Source: an uncultured Dehalococcoidia bacterium (GTDB taxonomy: Bacteria; Chloroflexota; Dehalococcoidia; Lucifugimonadales; CATOSD01). From it: a DNA stretch of 64,000 bases. How positions within the stretch are numbered: position 1 is the first letter of the stretch; each line of letters starts with the position of its first letter. Positions 1-8,308 of the stretch are shown piece after piece. The stretch covers positions 1 to 64,000 of the forward strand of contig CATOSD010000001.1 of NCBI GenBank assembly GCA_951812395.1, read 5' to 3'. The notes under the pieces are model-generated. The model saw nothing but the letters and a program-made list of their open reading frames with translations. It had not been told where the DNA came from and searched no databases. The translations under genes were made by a program, and so were the position numbers.

Positions 1-877
1 TGTCCAGCAGGCGCTCAGTTTCGCCCGGTTCATGCCACTCAACCCCTGTGGGCGACGCTTCCATGAGTTCTTCCACGGGACCGACCGTCATAAGGGGTTC
101 AGGCAACGTCCACCAGCGCCAGTAGTCGCGGACAGGCGGCGCCATCTGGTCGTAGGCCTTCTTGACGGCTTTGGTGAACCAAGGATAGGCGTCGCGGTTT
201 TCCTCTTGGGCGAACGGAGAACAATCCACTTGAGCGTCAACGGCGACTACGAACACGCGAGGCCGAGACTGGGGAAGGAATCGACGCGCGTCCATCACCA
301 GCGGCCCAAACTGCATTCCCAAGTCGACGAGCGCTTCGCACACTGCGGAAAAGGCCTCACCGTACAGCAAGCCCACAACGTTCTCGATAACCACGATGGG
401 AGGACGTTCTCCCCGGCGCGATAGACTGTCCATGAGCCGCCGGAACTCCCAAAACGTGCCGCTGCGTTCGGCGCTCATGCCCTGTCTTCGACCCGCCAGC
501 GACAGATCTTGGCAGGGGAACGACGCCCAAGCCATGTCGACACCCGATGGGAGTGCCTCAACTGCCATATCCGCGATGTCGCCCAGAACGAACTCACCGC
601 GGCCGAACCATTCTTCGTACACATCCTGCTTTCGGGGGTCGATGTCGTTGGCCCACACGCAGGCCCATTCGGGTTCTAGACCTAGTCGAACCAGCCCTGC
701 GCCGGCGAAAAAATCCAGGAATCGGAGCGGCCCGCCATTGGAAGAGACACCAGGGCGCGCATTGTTACCCGCCGCTGAATGTAGGGGCAGGTACATCTGG
801 TGGGCGTCGTCCGGCGGCGCCTCGTGGAGGAGTTTCGCTTCAGCGCCGTTGTCGGTGGTGTACTGAGAATGGACCAT
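1..877 (-). CDS. DNA (cytosine-5-)-methyltransferase, cut by window edge
   Basis: Methylates C5 of cytosine in duplex DNA using S-adenosylmethionine. Read from the ATG at 877 the minus strand stays open to the window edge for about 292 residues. Visible are motif I (FLDFFAGAG, residues 53-61) with the acidic WANDID that follows, motif IV with the catalytic Cys (FPCQDLSLAG, 120-129), motif VI (VIENV, 163-167) and motif VIII (QSRPRVFVV). The target-recognition domain and motifs IX-X should lie beyond position 1. An AGGA sits about nine bases before the start. No restriction partner is visible on this side, so it may be an orphan enzyme or the first gene of an R-M unit that continues to the left. 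Family certain, specificity unknown. Confidence 0.9.
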   Translation of the reverse strand, partial: MVHSQYTTDNGAEAKLLHEAPPDDAHQMYLPLHSAAGNNARPGVSSNGGPLRFLDFFAGAGLVRLGLEPEWACVWANDIDPRKQDVYEEWFGRGEFVLGDIADMAVEALPSGVDMAWASFPCQDLSLAGRRQGMSAERSGTFWEFRRLMDSLSRRGERPPIVVIENVVGLLYGEAFSAVCEALVDLGMQFGPLVMDARRFLPQSRPRVFVVAVDAQVDCSPFAQEENRDAYPWFTKAVKKAYDQMAPPVRDYWRWWTLPEPLMTVGPVEELMEASPTGVEWHEPGETERLLD

Positions 878-1215
878 TTTGTTAGTCCTAGCAACATCCT
901 GATGCTGCATCAGAGTATTGGAAGGGGGGATGGCAGTCAACTGGGCGCAACCCGGCATGGCCCGCGATGGCTTGTGTGTGCTCAGAGAGTACCGTGCTCC
1001 GGGACAGCATCCCCTGGAGCAGACCGCCGAGGGCAACGTTGACGATTGGCTCTGTCTGGTACGGCAAGGGGCGACCTCACGGGAGTTGTCGGTGGTTTCA
1101 CGATTGTACAATATCCGACAGAACATTTGCTCATGACGGGATGGCGGGAGTGGGGTGACGTTCTTCGCGGAGGGCGGGTTGGGAGAATGGCGCTGCCGTG
1201 TGGGTGAGCGAAGGC

Positions 1216-1247
1216 TTTAGATTCCTCGGCTACGCTCGGAATGACAT
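1216..1247. repeat. Dispersed CATTCCGAGCG...GAGGAATC-type repeat
   Basis: The stretch reads as the reverse complement of the segment near 43782-43812, which contains CATTCCGAGCGTAGCCGAGG. The same motif without a gene at two distant intergenic sites marks a dispersed repeat. Confidence 0.55.
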
Positions 1248-1342
1248 GTGCCGTGGTCGGGTCGGAGACTCGCCGCTACCGAGGGCAATTGCGCGGGTGG
1301 GGAGATGGGAGGTGGGAGATGGCGGGGCTTGCCTCCAGTCGT

Positions 1343-1444
1343 CACCCCCAACCTAGCCTTCCCCCTGCCAGGGGGAAGGGACTATTGGAAGGCTCACTCC
1401 CGATACCTACCCCTGCCACCTCTGCGTGAGGGGGAAGGGACTCT
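1343..1444. repeat. Two short palindromic repeats (CCTTCCCCCT / AGGGGGAAGG family)
   Basis: The first copy has the full form: CACCCCCAACCTAGCC, then a palindrome CCTTCCCCCTGCCAGGGGGA and AAGGGACT. The second is a half copy (GAGGGGGAAGGGACT). They lie just past the purL stop at 1447, as if acting as, or inserted at, the transcript end. Confidence 0.7.
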
Positions 1445-1446
1445 TC

Positions 1447-3721
1447 CTACGGCCCCGCCAGCGCCCGCTCCAACGCGTTGCCCCACACCTCCGCGAGGCT
1501 GGCGACGGGCAAGTCGAGCGCTGCGGCGGCGGTGCTCCCTTCCTGGCCTTCCCCCGTCGAGGTTGAAGGGACCGATCGGAGCGCCAGCGCGTCGCCCCCC
1601 GTGCGCCCCAGCGACACCCACGGCGCGCCCCTCCTCGGCGCAGATGCGGCGCAGCTCCGGCTCGCGCTCGGCGGGCAGCGAAACCACGATGCGAGACTGC
1701 CGCTCGCCGAACAGCACCGCGTCCCACCGCTCCGGCACCGCGAACTCGCCGCGGAATCCGACGCCGCCCGCGATGCTGCACTCGGCCAGCGCGACTGCGA
1801 GGCCGCCGTCCGAGCAGTCGTGAGCGGACTCGACGACGCCCTCGCGCACCAGCCGGCGGCAGGCGCGCTGGACCACGACCTCCAGGTCCAGGTCGATGCG
1901 AGGCCGGCCGGCGGTGAGGCCGTGGACGACGTGCAGGTACTCGCTGCCTGCCAGGTCGTTGGGGTCGCCGCGCGCCTCGTCCGCGCCCAGCAGCGCCACC
2001 AGCCGGTCCGGCCCCGCGAACGCGATGCCCGCGTTCCGGTTCACGTCGTCCAACAGGCCCAGCGCGCCGATTATCGGCGTGGGCCAGATGTCCTGCCCCA
2101 TCGTCTCGTTGTACAGGCTCACGTTGCCGCTCACCACCGGCGCGCCCAGCGCGCGGCTGGCGGCGGCCATGCCCTCGATGCACCGCTCGAGCTGGTAGTA
2201 GGTCTCCGGCTTTTCGGGGTTGCCGAAGTTGAGACAGTCGGTGAGCGCGATAGGCTCCGCGCCGGCGCACGAGACGTTCCGGCACGCCTCCGCCACCGCT
2301 ATCTGCCCGCCGGCGTAGGGGTCCAGGTAGCAGTAGCGCCCGTTGCCGTCGGTAGACAGCGCGATGGCGCGCCGCGTGCCCCGGATGCGGATCACCGCGG
2401 CGTCCGCGCCCGGCGGCTGGACGGTGTTGGTCTGCACCTGGTGGTCGTACTGGCGGTACACCCAGCGCTTGCTCGCTATATTGGGCGATGCCAGCAGACT
2501 GAGCAGCGCGTCGACCGCGCCGCCGTCGGGCAGCGGCAGGCCGGACAGGTCGTGGCCCTGCGCGGCGTCGAGCCATCCCGGCCTCTCGCCCTGCAGCCGG
2601 TACAGCGGCGGGTCCGTGAGCAGCCGGACCGGCGCCTCGCCCTCCACGCGGTCGCCGTCCCGGACGCGCGCGATGCCGTCGGCGGTAACGGCGCCGATGA
2701 CGCTGCACTCCAGGTCCCACTTGTCGAATATGGCCTTCACCTGCTCCTCGCGGCCGCTGCGGGCGATGACGAGCATCCGCTCCTGGGACTCGGACAGCAT
2801 GACCTCGTAGGGGGCCATGCCGGCGTCGCGTCGGGGCACGCGGGACACGTCCAGGTCGATGCCGGCGCCGCCCTTGGCCGCGGCCTCGACGCTCGCGCTG
2901 GTCAGCCCGGCGGCGCCCAGGTCCTGCATACCCACGTAGTGGTCGGTGGCGGCAAGCTCCAGGCAAGCCTCGATGAGCGACTTCTCCATGAAGGGGTTGC
3001 CCACCTGCACCGTCGGCCTAAGCTCCCTGTCCTCCTCGAACGACCGGGACGCCAGCCCGGACGCGCCGTGGATGCCGTCGCGTCCGGTGCGCGCGCCCAC
3101 CAGCATCAGCGAGCTGCCCGGCGCGTCGGCGGCGGCGCTCACCAGGCTGCGCTTGTCCAGAATGCCGACGCACATGGCGTTGACGAGCGGGTTGCCGGAG
3201 TAGGTGGAACCGAAGCCTATCTCGCCGCCCACGTCGGGAATGCCGATGCAGTTGCCGTAGCCCGAGATGCCGGACACCACGCCCTCGAGCAGGTAGCGGT
3301 TGCGCGGCTCGGTCAGGTCGCCGAAGCGCAGCGAGTTGAGCAGCGCGATGGGCCGCGCGCCCATGGCGAAGATGTCGCGAACGATGCCGCCAACGCCGGT
3401 GGCCGCGCCCTGGTACGGCTCGATTGCCGACGGGTGGTTGTGGGACTCGATCTTGAACACCACCGCGATCCCGTCGCCGATGTCCACTGCGCCCGCGTTC
3501 TCGCTGCCGGCGCCCACCAGCACGCGCGGGCCGTCGCCGGGCAGCAGCCGCAGCAGCGGCTTGGAGTGCTTGTAGCCGCAGTGCTCGCTCCACAGCGAGC
3601 CGAACAGCCCCAGCTCCAGCTCGTTGGGAACGCGCCCGAGGCGCTCGACTATCGCCTCGTACTCCCGCTCGGACAGGGCGAGGCTGTCGAGGGCGTCGCG
3701 TGTTTCGGGGGACAGCGACAT
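1447..3721 (-). CDS. purL: Phosphoribosylformylglycinamidine synthase II (PurL), with an apparent frameshift near the C-terminus
   Basis: Catalyses the ATP- and glutamine-dependent FGAR to FGAM step of purine synthesis in the cytoplasm, with PurQ and PurS. The N-terminal motif SEHCGYKHS (about residues 45-53) and the ESHNHPSAIEPYQGAATG block (about 92-109) are typical of the small bacterial PurL. The frame from 3721 stays conserved to about residue 700 (position ~1617). The next conserved piece, VSLGRTGGDAL, lies in another frame and ends at a TAG at 1447; without the shift the frame runs on to 1394 with unrelated sequence. One base too many near 1611-1622 explains this. In the restored frame the C-terminus also contains a diverged intergenic palindrome (1541-1573). 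The gene sits 14 bases after the thioesterase gene. The shift may be a real lesion or a sequencing error; purL is usually essential in prototrophs. Confidence 0.9.
1541..1573. repeat. Diverged short palindromic repeat inside the purL 3' coding end
   Basis: The stretch TCCTGGCCTTCCCCCGTCGA followed by GGTTGAAGGGACCG aligns with the intergenic family consensus TCCTAACCTTCCCCCTGCGA then GGGGGAAGGGACT. It lies inside the PurL C-terminal coding end, where it would add about a dozen Ser/Thr/Gly/Glu-rich residues. Confidence 0.6.
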
Positions 3722-3735
3722 ATCCGGCGGTCCGG

Positions 3736-4224
3736 CTATCCCGCGCCGGAGCCGATGGCGGCGAGCCCGGGCAGCTCGGCGAGCGGGATGACCACGCCGG
3801 TGGACTCGAAGGTGTCGATCAGCCGGCGCACGTCGTCTGGCACCGGCCGGGAGACGCGGGTGTCGTCATCGTAGTTGACATATACGGACTCGCCACGCGT
3901 GAGCGGTTCCTCGGCGCGGCCGCGGTAGATTTCGCAGAGGGCCGTCAGGCTGGAGTTGCCGACTCGCTGTATCTTCCAGTAGACGCGCAGCACGTCGTCG
4001 AGCTGGGCGGGCGCGAAGAATTCGAGGGACATCTTGACTGTGGCGAGGTCGAGGTGGCGGCGCATGGCCGGGTCATAGATGGCGATGCCGAGATGCCGGA
4101 AGTACTCGACCTGTCCGATTTCGACGTAGTTGGCGTAGGCGGCATTGAACACCACGCCCTGGACGTCGCACTCGGCCCACCGGACCCTGAGCGTGTGGCT
4201 GAAGTTGAAGTCGTCCCTGGCCAT
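3736..4224 (-). CDS. Acyl-CoA thioesterase, 4HBT hotdog-fold family
   Basis: A single hotdog domain of 162 residues that should hydrolyse an acyl-CoA or aryl-CoA ester. The motif VRWAECDVQGVVFNAAYANYV, with its catalytic Asp in the CDxQGVVFNxxY context, is the signature of the YbgC/4-hydroxybenzoyl-CoA thioesterase group; the substrate is not predictable. An ATG at 4222-4224 (MARDDF) fits the family start better than the in-frame GTG nine bases upstream. A TATACT hexamer ends just before that GTG, so the message could be nearly leaderless. The gene is followed after 14 bases by purL and preceded by the zinc-ribbon gene, suggesting one transcript. Confidence 0.85.
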   Translation of the reverse strand: MARDDFNFSHTLRVRWAECDVQGVVFNAAYANYVEIGQVEYFRHLGIAIYDPAMRRHLDLATVKMSLEFFAPAQLDDVLRVYWKIQRVGNSSLTALCEIYRGRAEEPLTRGESVYVNYDDDTRVSRPVPDDVRRLIDTFESTGVVIPLAELPGLAAIGSGAG

Positions 4225-4272
4225 AACGGGCACAGTATACCAGCATGGGACGTGGGACGTGGTGGGCTTCCG

Positions 4273-4581
4273 CTACGAGGCGAGCGCGCTGCCGGCCTCC
4301 GGCAGGAGCGGGCTGTACAGGTGCCCGCACTTGCGGCAGCGGTAGACGGTGTTGTCCCGTTCGCGCAGCTTCTCGAGCGCGATGACGAAGTCGGAATCGC
4401 ATCGCGGACACCACAGCTCCAGTCCCGTCAGGGGTAGGAAGCCCCTGCCGGGCAGCCGATCCCCCACCAGTGCGTCCACCGGAGGCCGGTGGCCGCACTG
4501 CACGCACCTGACGTCCATGGTGTCCGTCGCGTCGACGTCGCCGCCGCACCTGGGACATCTCCTGAGTAGAAACACCTGCAA
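4273..4581 (-). CDS. Small zinc-ribbon protein
   Basis: A 102-residue protein with four CxxC knuckles: CPRCGG near the N-terminus, CVQCG, then CPRCDS and CRKCG. This is enough for two zinc ribbons. It has no membrane segment or catalytic motif. It heads the minus-strand run zinc ribbon, thioesterase, purL, with a 48-base gap to the next gene. A binding or regulatory role is likely, but the function is unknown. Confidence 0.75.
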   Translation of the reverse strand: MQVFLLRRCPRCGGDVDATDTMDVRCVQCGHRPPVDALVGDRLPGRGFLPLTGLELWCPRCDSDFVIALEKLRERDNTVYRCRKCGHLYSPLLPEAGSALAS

Positions 4582-4796
4582 ACCTCCGCGCCGCTGCCGG
4601 CGAATCGCGCCCGGATCGCGCCGGGCGGTTCTGAGCCTGAGAAGTGTCGCCGCGAGCCCCGCCCGCTCTGACGAATGGCATTATACGCACCGCCGAACAT
4701 ATGTGTCAATAGCGTTCATGCGCGGGCGTCGGATAGAATCTTTGAGCAGAGCGCCGAGCTGGCGCTCTCCGGCGGGGACCTGGCGGACGGAGTAGC

Positions 4797-5177
4797 ATGG
4801 CAGACCGGGAGCGCACATACGGCGGGCTTGCCGACCTGGTGAGGGAGACGCGGCGCGGCAGGGGCATGACGCAGCGGCAGTTGTCGCGTGCCCTGGGCAT
4901 GAGCCAGGGCTACGTGGGACACCTGGAGAGAGGGCGTGTGCGGCCTACGGTTCGGACGCTCAAGGCGCTTTCGGCGGCGCTGGGGATGCTGTACGGCACG
5001 CTCGCCGTCGAGGCAGGTTACATCACAGCCGAGGAGTACGAGAGCCCGCTCGAAGACGAGCAGCTTGCGCGGCTGCACGAGGTGAGCGACCTGACTGCCG
5101 ACGAATGGGAGTCTGTGCGGGACTTCGCCCGCTACGTGCGGAGCAGCCGGCGGGCGGGTTCGTCACCCCCATCCTAG
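4797..5177 (+). CDS. XRE-family helix-turn-helix regulator
   Basis: A 126-residue DNA-binding protein with a Cro/C1-type HTH at about residues 13-67 (MTQRQLSRALGMSQGYVGHL, then RPTVRTLKALSAALGM). The C-terminal half is acidic and has no recognised effector domain. A GGAG lies six bases before the ATG. The stop codon comes from a short palindromic repeat (5163-5218), so the last residues (GSSPPS) are repeat-encoded and the original C-terminus may have differed. It converges with an ImmA-like gene and overlaps it by four bases. XRE/ImmA partners usually form stress or phage-type repressor-antirepressor pairs, but those are normally co-directional. Confidence 0.85.
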   Translation: MADRERTYGGLADLVRETRRGRGMTQRQLSRALGMSQGYVGHLERGRVRPTVRTLKALSAALGMLYGTLAVEAGYITAEEYESPLEDEQLARLHEVSDLTADEWESVRDFARYVRSSRRAGSSPPS

Positions 5178-5218
5178 CCTTCCCCCATCTGTACACCCAT
5201 CAAGGGGGGAAGGGACTC
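5163..5218. repeat. Short palindromic repeat at the convergent gene ends
   Basis: CACCCCCATCCTAGCCTTCC, a short inserted loop, then AAGGGGGGAAGGGACTCG. It supplies the stop codon of the XRE gene and lies in the 3' end of the ImmA-like gene. The loop is longer than in other copies. Confidence 0.65.
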
Positions 5219-5632
5219 GCTTATAGCGGCCGCGGTCAGGTCGGCGACGAGTGGGAGCTTGGCCTCGGGGATCGCCAGCTCCGCTGCGCTGAAGCGCCAA
5301 CCCTCCGGTCCGCCGAGCAGACACGCCGCGAATTCCTCCGCCTGCCTCTCCGCCTTTGCGCGATTAACCCACTGCCAAGACTCCAGGTAGAAGCTCGTGC
5401 CCACGTGGAGCAGGTGGTGACCCGTAGCGTGCGCCACCAGCCAGCGGAACTCGGCGCGGGAAAGCCCGGGCCGAACGCCAATCACGCCGTCTATGATCAC
5501 CTCTTTCACCCTGCCCCTGAAGGGGAACTCGACGACACGAAGTCCGAGCGCCCGGGTCAGCCTCCGCAGGTCGACAGGCGCGCGCAGGCCGTGATCTCGC
5601 CAAAGCTCGATTGCCCTGATTCTGCCGTGCAA
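5174..5632 (-). CDS. ImmA/IrrE-like (M78) protein with altered HExxH motif
   Basis: A 152-residue protein of the ImmA/IrrE metallopeptidase family, whose members cleave XRE-type repressors. The family pattern is clear: RWLVAHATGHHLLH at about residues 63-76 in place of the usual HExxH helix, then RQAEEFAACLL with the third ligand glutamate. The residue that should be the catalytic Glu is Ala (HATGH), so peptidase activity is doubtful and a binding role is possible. The TTG at 5632 is preceded by AAAGAGG at a good distance. The 3' end overlaps the convergent XRE gene by four bases inside a repeat, so the C-terminus may be altered. A repeat element begins about 70 bases upstream and may have displaced its promoter. 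Confidence 0.8.
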   Translation of the reverse strand: MHGRIRAIELWRDHGLRAPVDLRRLTRALGLRVVEFPFRGRVKEVIIDGVIGVRPGLSRAEFRWLVAHATGHHLLHVGTSFYLESWQWVNRAKAERQAEEFAACLLGGPEGWRFSAAELAIPEAKLPLVADLTAAAISESLPPLMGVQMGEG

Positions 5633-5702
5633 TTGGCGCCTCTTTCGCAGTGTAGAACCGTTGTGCTATCATGATGGCCAACCGCGTTCACGCTGTCAAG
5701 CG

Positions 5703-6367
5703 AGCCTGTTTCAGATTACCAGGCGCCCCCAAAACCATCTCCCTCGCGAAAACCCGCCCTGGCGCCCGACTCTGAACCAACGGCTATTCGCATTTATGTT
5801 GTTGAGCCAATGTCCCCCTGCTGACTCCCCAACGTTCGCCCCGGCCCCACCCCCTCGCCCACAACCGATCCTTTCGCTCCCCAGCACCCCGAAAAAACCG
5901 TCACTTTCCTGCGCCGCCCGTGCTCTAGCCCTGCCATCCAAACGTCCGACAGGCGCCCAACCACTGGCCCATGTCTGCGCAGTTTCTCCCCACCGTTCCG
6001 GCCCAATCCCGCAGTCTCGCCACCCCCTCTTGCAATATACGTACATACGTGCTACCCTCGCCCAGGCGAGGGACAGACCCCGCGGCCCGGAATCCCTACC
6101 CCCAACAGGGACAATGCCCCATGGCATCCGTAGGAGCCTCGAAAACCGGCCTCCGACCACCGGCCACCGACCCGCCCCCTGTCCTACTCTGCCATGCGGC
6201 GCGACACTTGTGCATACATATCCCGCACCGGGCATTACAGATTCGCGAAGGACCGGCGACCGTCTCAGCTAGGAGGCGCACGGAATGTAGCAGAAACTAA
6301 CAGAATTCGCTTTCCCACTTTTGCGGGGACAACGGTGTAGGAGCGCCTAGCAATCTGAAACAGGTTC
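5703..6367 (+). mobile_element. Repeat element copy A (TIR-bounded, non-coding, about 665 bp)
   Basis: Left end CCTGTTTCAGATTACCAGGC at 5705 and right end GCGCCTAGCAATCTGAAACA reaching 6364 are imperfect inverted repeats. The 10 bp CTGTCAAGCG occurs directly repeated at 5693-5702 and 6368-6377 and looks like a target duplication. No transposase is inside. The middle carries the conserved promoter, and the right part the conserved module CAGCTAGGAGGCGCA...GCAGAAACTAACAG shared with copies B, C and E. The element fills the space between the ImmA-like gene and the ABC transporter operon. It is probably a non-autonomous transposable element, though a captured regulatory unit is also possible. Confidence 0.7.
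6030..6058 (+). promoter_or_regulatory. Conserved internal promoter of repeat element A
   Basis: TTGCAA at 6030-6035, exactly 17 bases, then TACCCT at 6053-6058. The hexamers and spacing are kept in all five copies of the element. It points toward the ABC transporter genes. Confidence 0.6.
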
Positions 6368-6481
6368 CTGTCAAGCGCGAGACTTGACCCGGCTCGCAGC
6401 GGCGGGCGTATACTATGCGCTCGCAAATCGACGCGGGAGCGCGACAAGCTGTGTCTCCCGCGCCAGGAAGGTGTTCAAAAC

Positions 6482-7483
6482 ATGGAACAACTGGACGGAT
6501 ATCCGGACGCGAATGGGTACGCCGTCTCCGCGTCCGGATTGGTGAAGCGGTTCGGCGACGTGGAGGCGGTGAAGGGTGTGGACCTCACGCTGTCGAAGGG
6601 AGAAATCTACGGCTTTCTGGGGCCGAACGGCGCGGGCAAGACAACCGTCGTTCGTATGCTGACCACGCTTCTCGTGCCCACGTCCGGCGGCGCGACCGTC
6701 GCCGGCTTCGACGTTACGCGCGAAGGGCAACAGGTGCGGTTGCACGTCGGCGCGGCGCTGCAGGACGCGGCCCTGGACGACAAGCAGACGGGTCGGGAGC
6801 TGCTGAGGCTTCAGGGTCGTCTGTACGGGCTGAGGGGAAGGGAGATAAACCAGCGCATTTCGGAACTGGCCGTGCTCATCGACATCGGCGACGCCATCGA
6901 CCGCCTGATAGGCACCTACTCGGGCGGCATGAAGCGCAGGCTGGATTTGGCGGCGGCGCTGGTGCACAACCCGGAGGTGCTGTTCCTGGACGAGCCGACC
7001 ACAGGGCTCGATCCAATAAGCCGCAATCGAGTCTGGGACGAAGTCCGGCGCATCAACCGGCAGCTCGGAGTAACCATCTTCCTCACCACGCAGTACCTGG
7101 AGGAGGCCGACGCGCTGGCCCACAGGGTGGGAATCATCAACGAAGGCGAGCTGGTGGCCGAGGGCACGCCGGCCGAACTGAAACGCTCGGTGGGGCTGGA
7201 CGTCATCGTGGCGCGCGTGGACGGCAGCGCGGACGCGGCAATCGAACGCCTGAACGCCATCGACGGCGTGCAGCAGGTTGACGCCTACGAATCCGAACTG
7301 TCAATCAGCGTGGCGAACGGCGCGTCGCTCGTCAGCGCGGTGGCGCTCGCGCTGAACGAGGGCGGCGTGAACGTGCGGGAGCTTACGCTGCGCACTCCCA
7401 CGCTGGACGACGTGTTTCTACAGGTTACGGGCGCCCGCCTGCAGGAGGATGCCCCGCAGGACGTTGGAGAGAACGAGCTATGA
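6482..7483 (+). CDS. ABC transporter ATP-binding protein, drug-resistance (DrrA) type
   Basis: ATPase subunit of an exporter that works at the inner face of the membrane with the permease encoded next. In order: Walker A GPNGAGKTT (about residues 43-51), signature YSGGMKRRL (about 145-153), Walker B VLFLDEPTTGLD (about 164-175), then a C-terminal 90-residue extension typical of the daunorubicin-resistance/ABC-2 group. AGGAAGG precedes the ATG at 6482. The stop overlaps the permease start (ATGA), implying translational coupling. A TATACT with an imperfectly spaced TTGACC (6384-6414) lies just past repeat element A. The substrate is unknown. Confidence 0.93.
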   Translation: MEQLDGYPDANGYAVSASGLVKRFGDVEAVKGVDLTLSKGEIYGFLGPNGAGKTTVVRMLTTLLVPTSGGATVAGFDVTREGQQVRLHVGAALQDAALDDKQTGRELLRLQGRLYGLRGREINQRISELAVLIDIGDAIDRLIGTYSGGMKRRLDLAAALVHNPEVLFLDEPTTGLDPISRNRVWDEVRRINRQLGVTIFLTTQYLEEADALAHRVGIINEGELVAEGTPAELKRSVGLDVIVARVDGSADAAIERLNAIDGVQQVDAYESELSISVANGASLVSAVALALNEGGVNVRELTLRTPTLDDVFLQVTGARLQEDAPQDVGENEL

Positions 7484-8277
7484 CGACCATCGCTTCTACA
7501 CACATAAGGGCCAGGCGTTCGAACTTTCTGCGGGACGTCGCGAGTGTGGCCGAGCGCGCGCTGCGCTCCATCCCGCGCGACGTCGAGGGCGTGATTCCGG
7601 CCCTCGTCATCCCCGTGTTCTTCTTCGTCGTGAACGTGGGCGCGCTCCAGGACCAGACCGAGCGGTTCATGCAGGTGGACTACAAGGCGTTCCAGTTGCC
7701 CGTCGCTATTCTCTTTGCCGTAACCGGCATATCACGGGCCATAACCGTGGTCACAGACATCCAGAGCGGCTACTTCGACAAGCTCTCGCTCACGCCCGTC
7801 AACCGGCTGGGCATGCTGATAGGTTTCACCGTGGCCGACTTCGCGCTGGTTGTGGCGCTTACCGTGCCCGTCATCATTCTGGGACTCGTCGTTGGCGTAC
7901 GTTTCGAGTCGGGCCCGGTCGGACTGCTGGTGTTCGTCTTGATGGGAGGCGCCTGGGGCCTGGCCTTCGCCGGCCTCCCCTACGCCATAGCGCTGAAGAC
8001 GGGCAACCCCGTCGCGGTCAACAGCAGCTTTCTGTTGTTCTTTCCGTTCATGTTCCTGACCACCGTGTTTGTGCCGATGGAGGCGCTGACGGGCTGGCTG
8101 GCGACGGTGGCGGTGTACAACCCCGTAACCTACCTGCTGGACGGGCTGCGCTCTCTGATAACGGTAGGTTGGGACACCGAGTCGCTGCTGAAGGGCTTCA
8201 GTGCGATAGCCGGCGTGGGCGCCCTGAGCTACACACTGGCGCTGATGGCGCTGCGAAGCCGCTCCAGGCGCCGCTAG
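7480..8277 (+). CDS. ABC-2 type transporter permease
   Basis: A 265-residue membrane subunit pairing with the upstream ATPase. After a cytoplasmic N-terminus of about 40 residues it shows about six hydrophobic segments, beginning with VIPALVIPVFFFVVNVGAL. The conserved ABC-2 loop around NPVTYLLDGLRSLI lies near residues 208-221. It starts on the ATGA overlap with the ATPase stop and ends 31 bases before the convergent MFS gene. The pair probably exports a small hydrophobic compound; no biosynthesis cluster is adjacent to suggest which. Confidence 0.92.
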   Translation: MTTIASTHIRARRSNFLRDVASVAERALRSIPRDVEGVIPALVIPVFFFVVNVGALQDQTERFMQVDYKAFQLPVAILFAVTGISRAITVVTDIQSGYFDKLSLTPVNRLGMLIGFTVADFALVVALTVPVIILGLVVGVRFESGPVGLLVFVLMGGAWGLAFAGLPYAIALKTGNPVAVNSSFLLFFPFMFLTTVFVPMEALTGWLATVAVYNPVTYLLDGLRSLITVGWDTESLLKGFSAIAGVGALSYTLALMALRSRSRRR

Positions 8278-8308
8278 CGGCCACGCCGTATCCCTCCGAG
8301 CGTCGCCG

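Larger units (their letters stand above)
878..1446. other. Intergenic region carrying two kinds of dispersed repeat
   Basis: No convincing gene. It holds a copy of a common short repeat related to CCTCGGCTACGCTCGGAAT near 1220-1245. Near the purL end are two copies of the short palindromic AGGGGGAAGGGACT family (about 1343-1382 and 1416-1444). The methyltransferase gene starts at 877, so its promoter must lie in the left part. Confidence 0.6.

Noticed and set aside
1478-3874. Long plus-strand ORF of 798 codons opposite purL
   Set aside because: It is the antisense shadow of a GC-rich gene; the minus strand encodes PurL with conserved motifs. The same applies to long ORFs opposite nuoL, nuoN, gap and the R-M gene.
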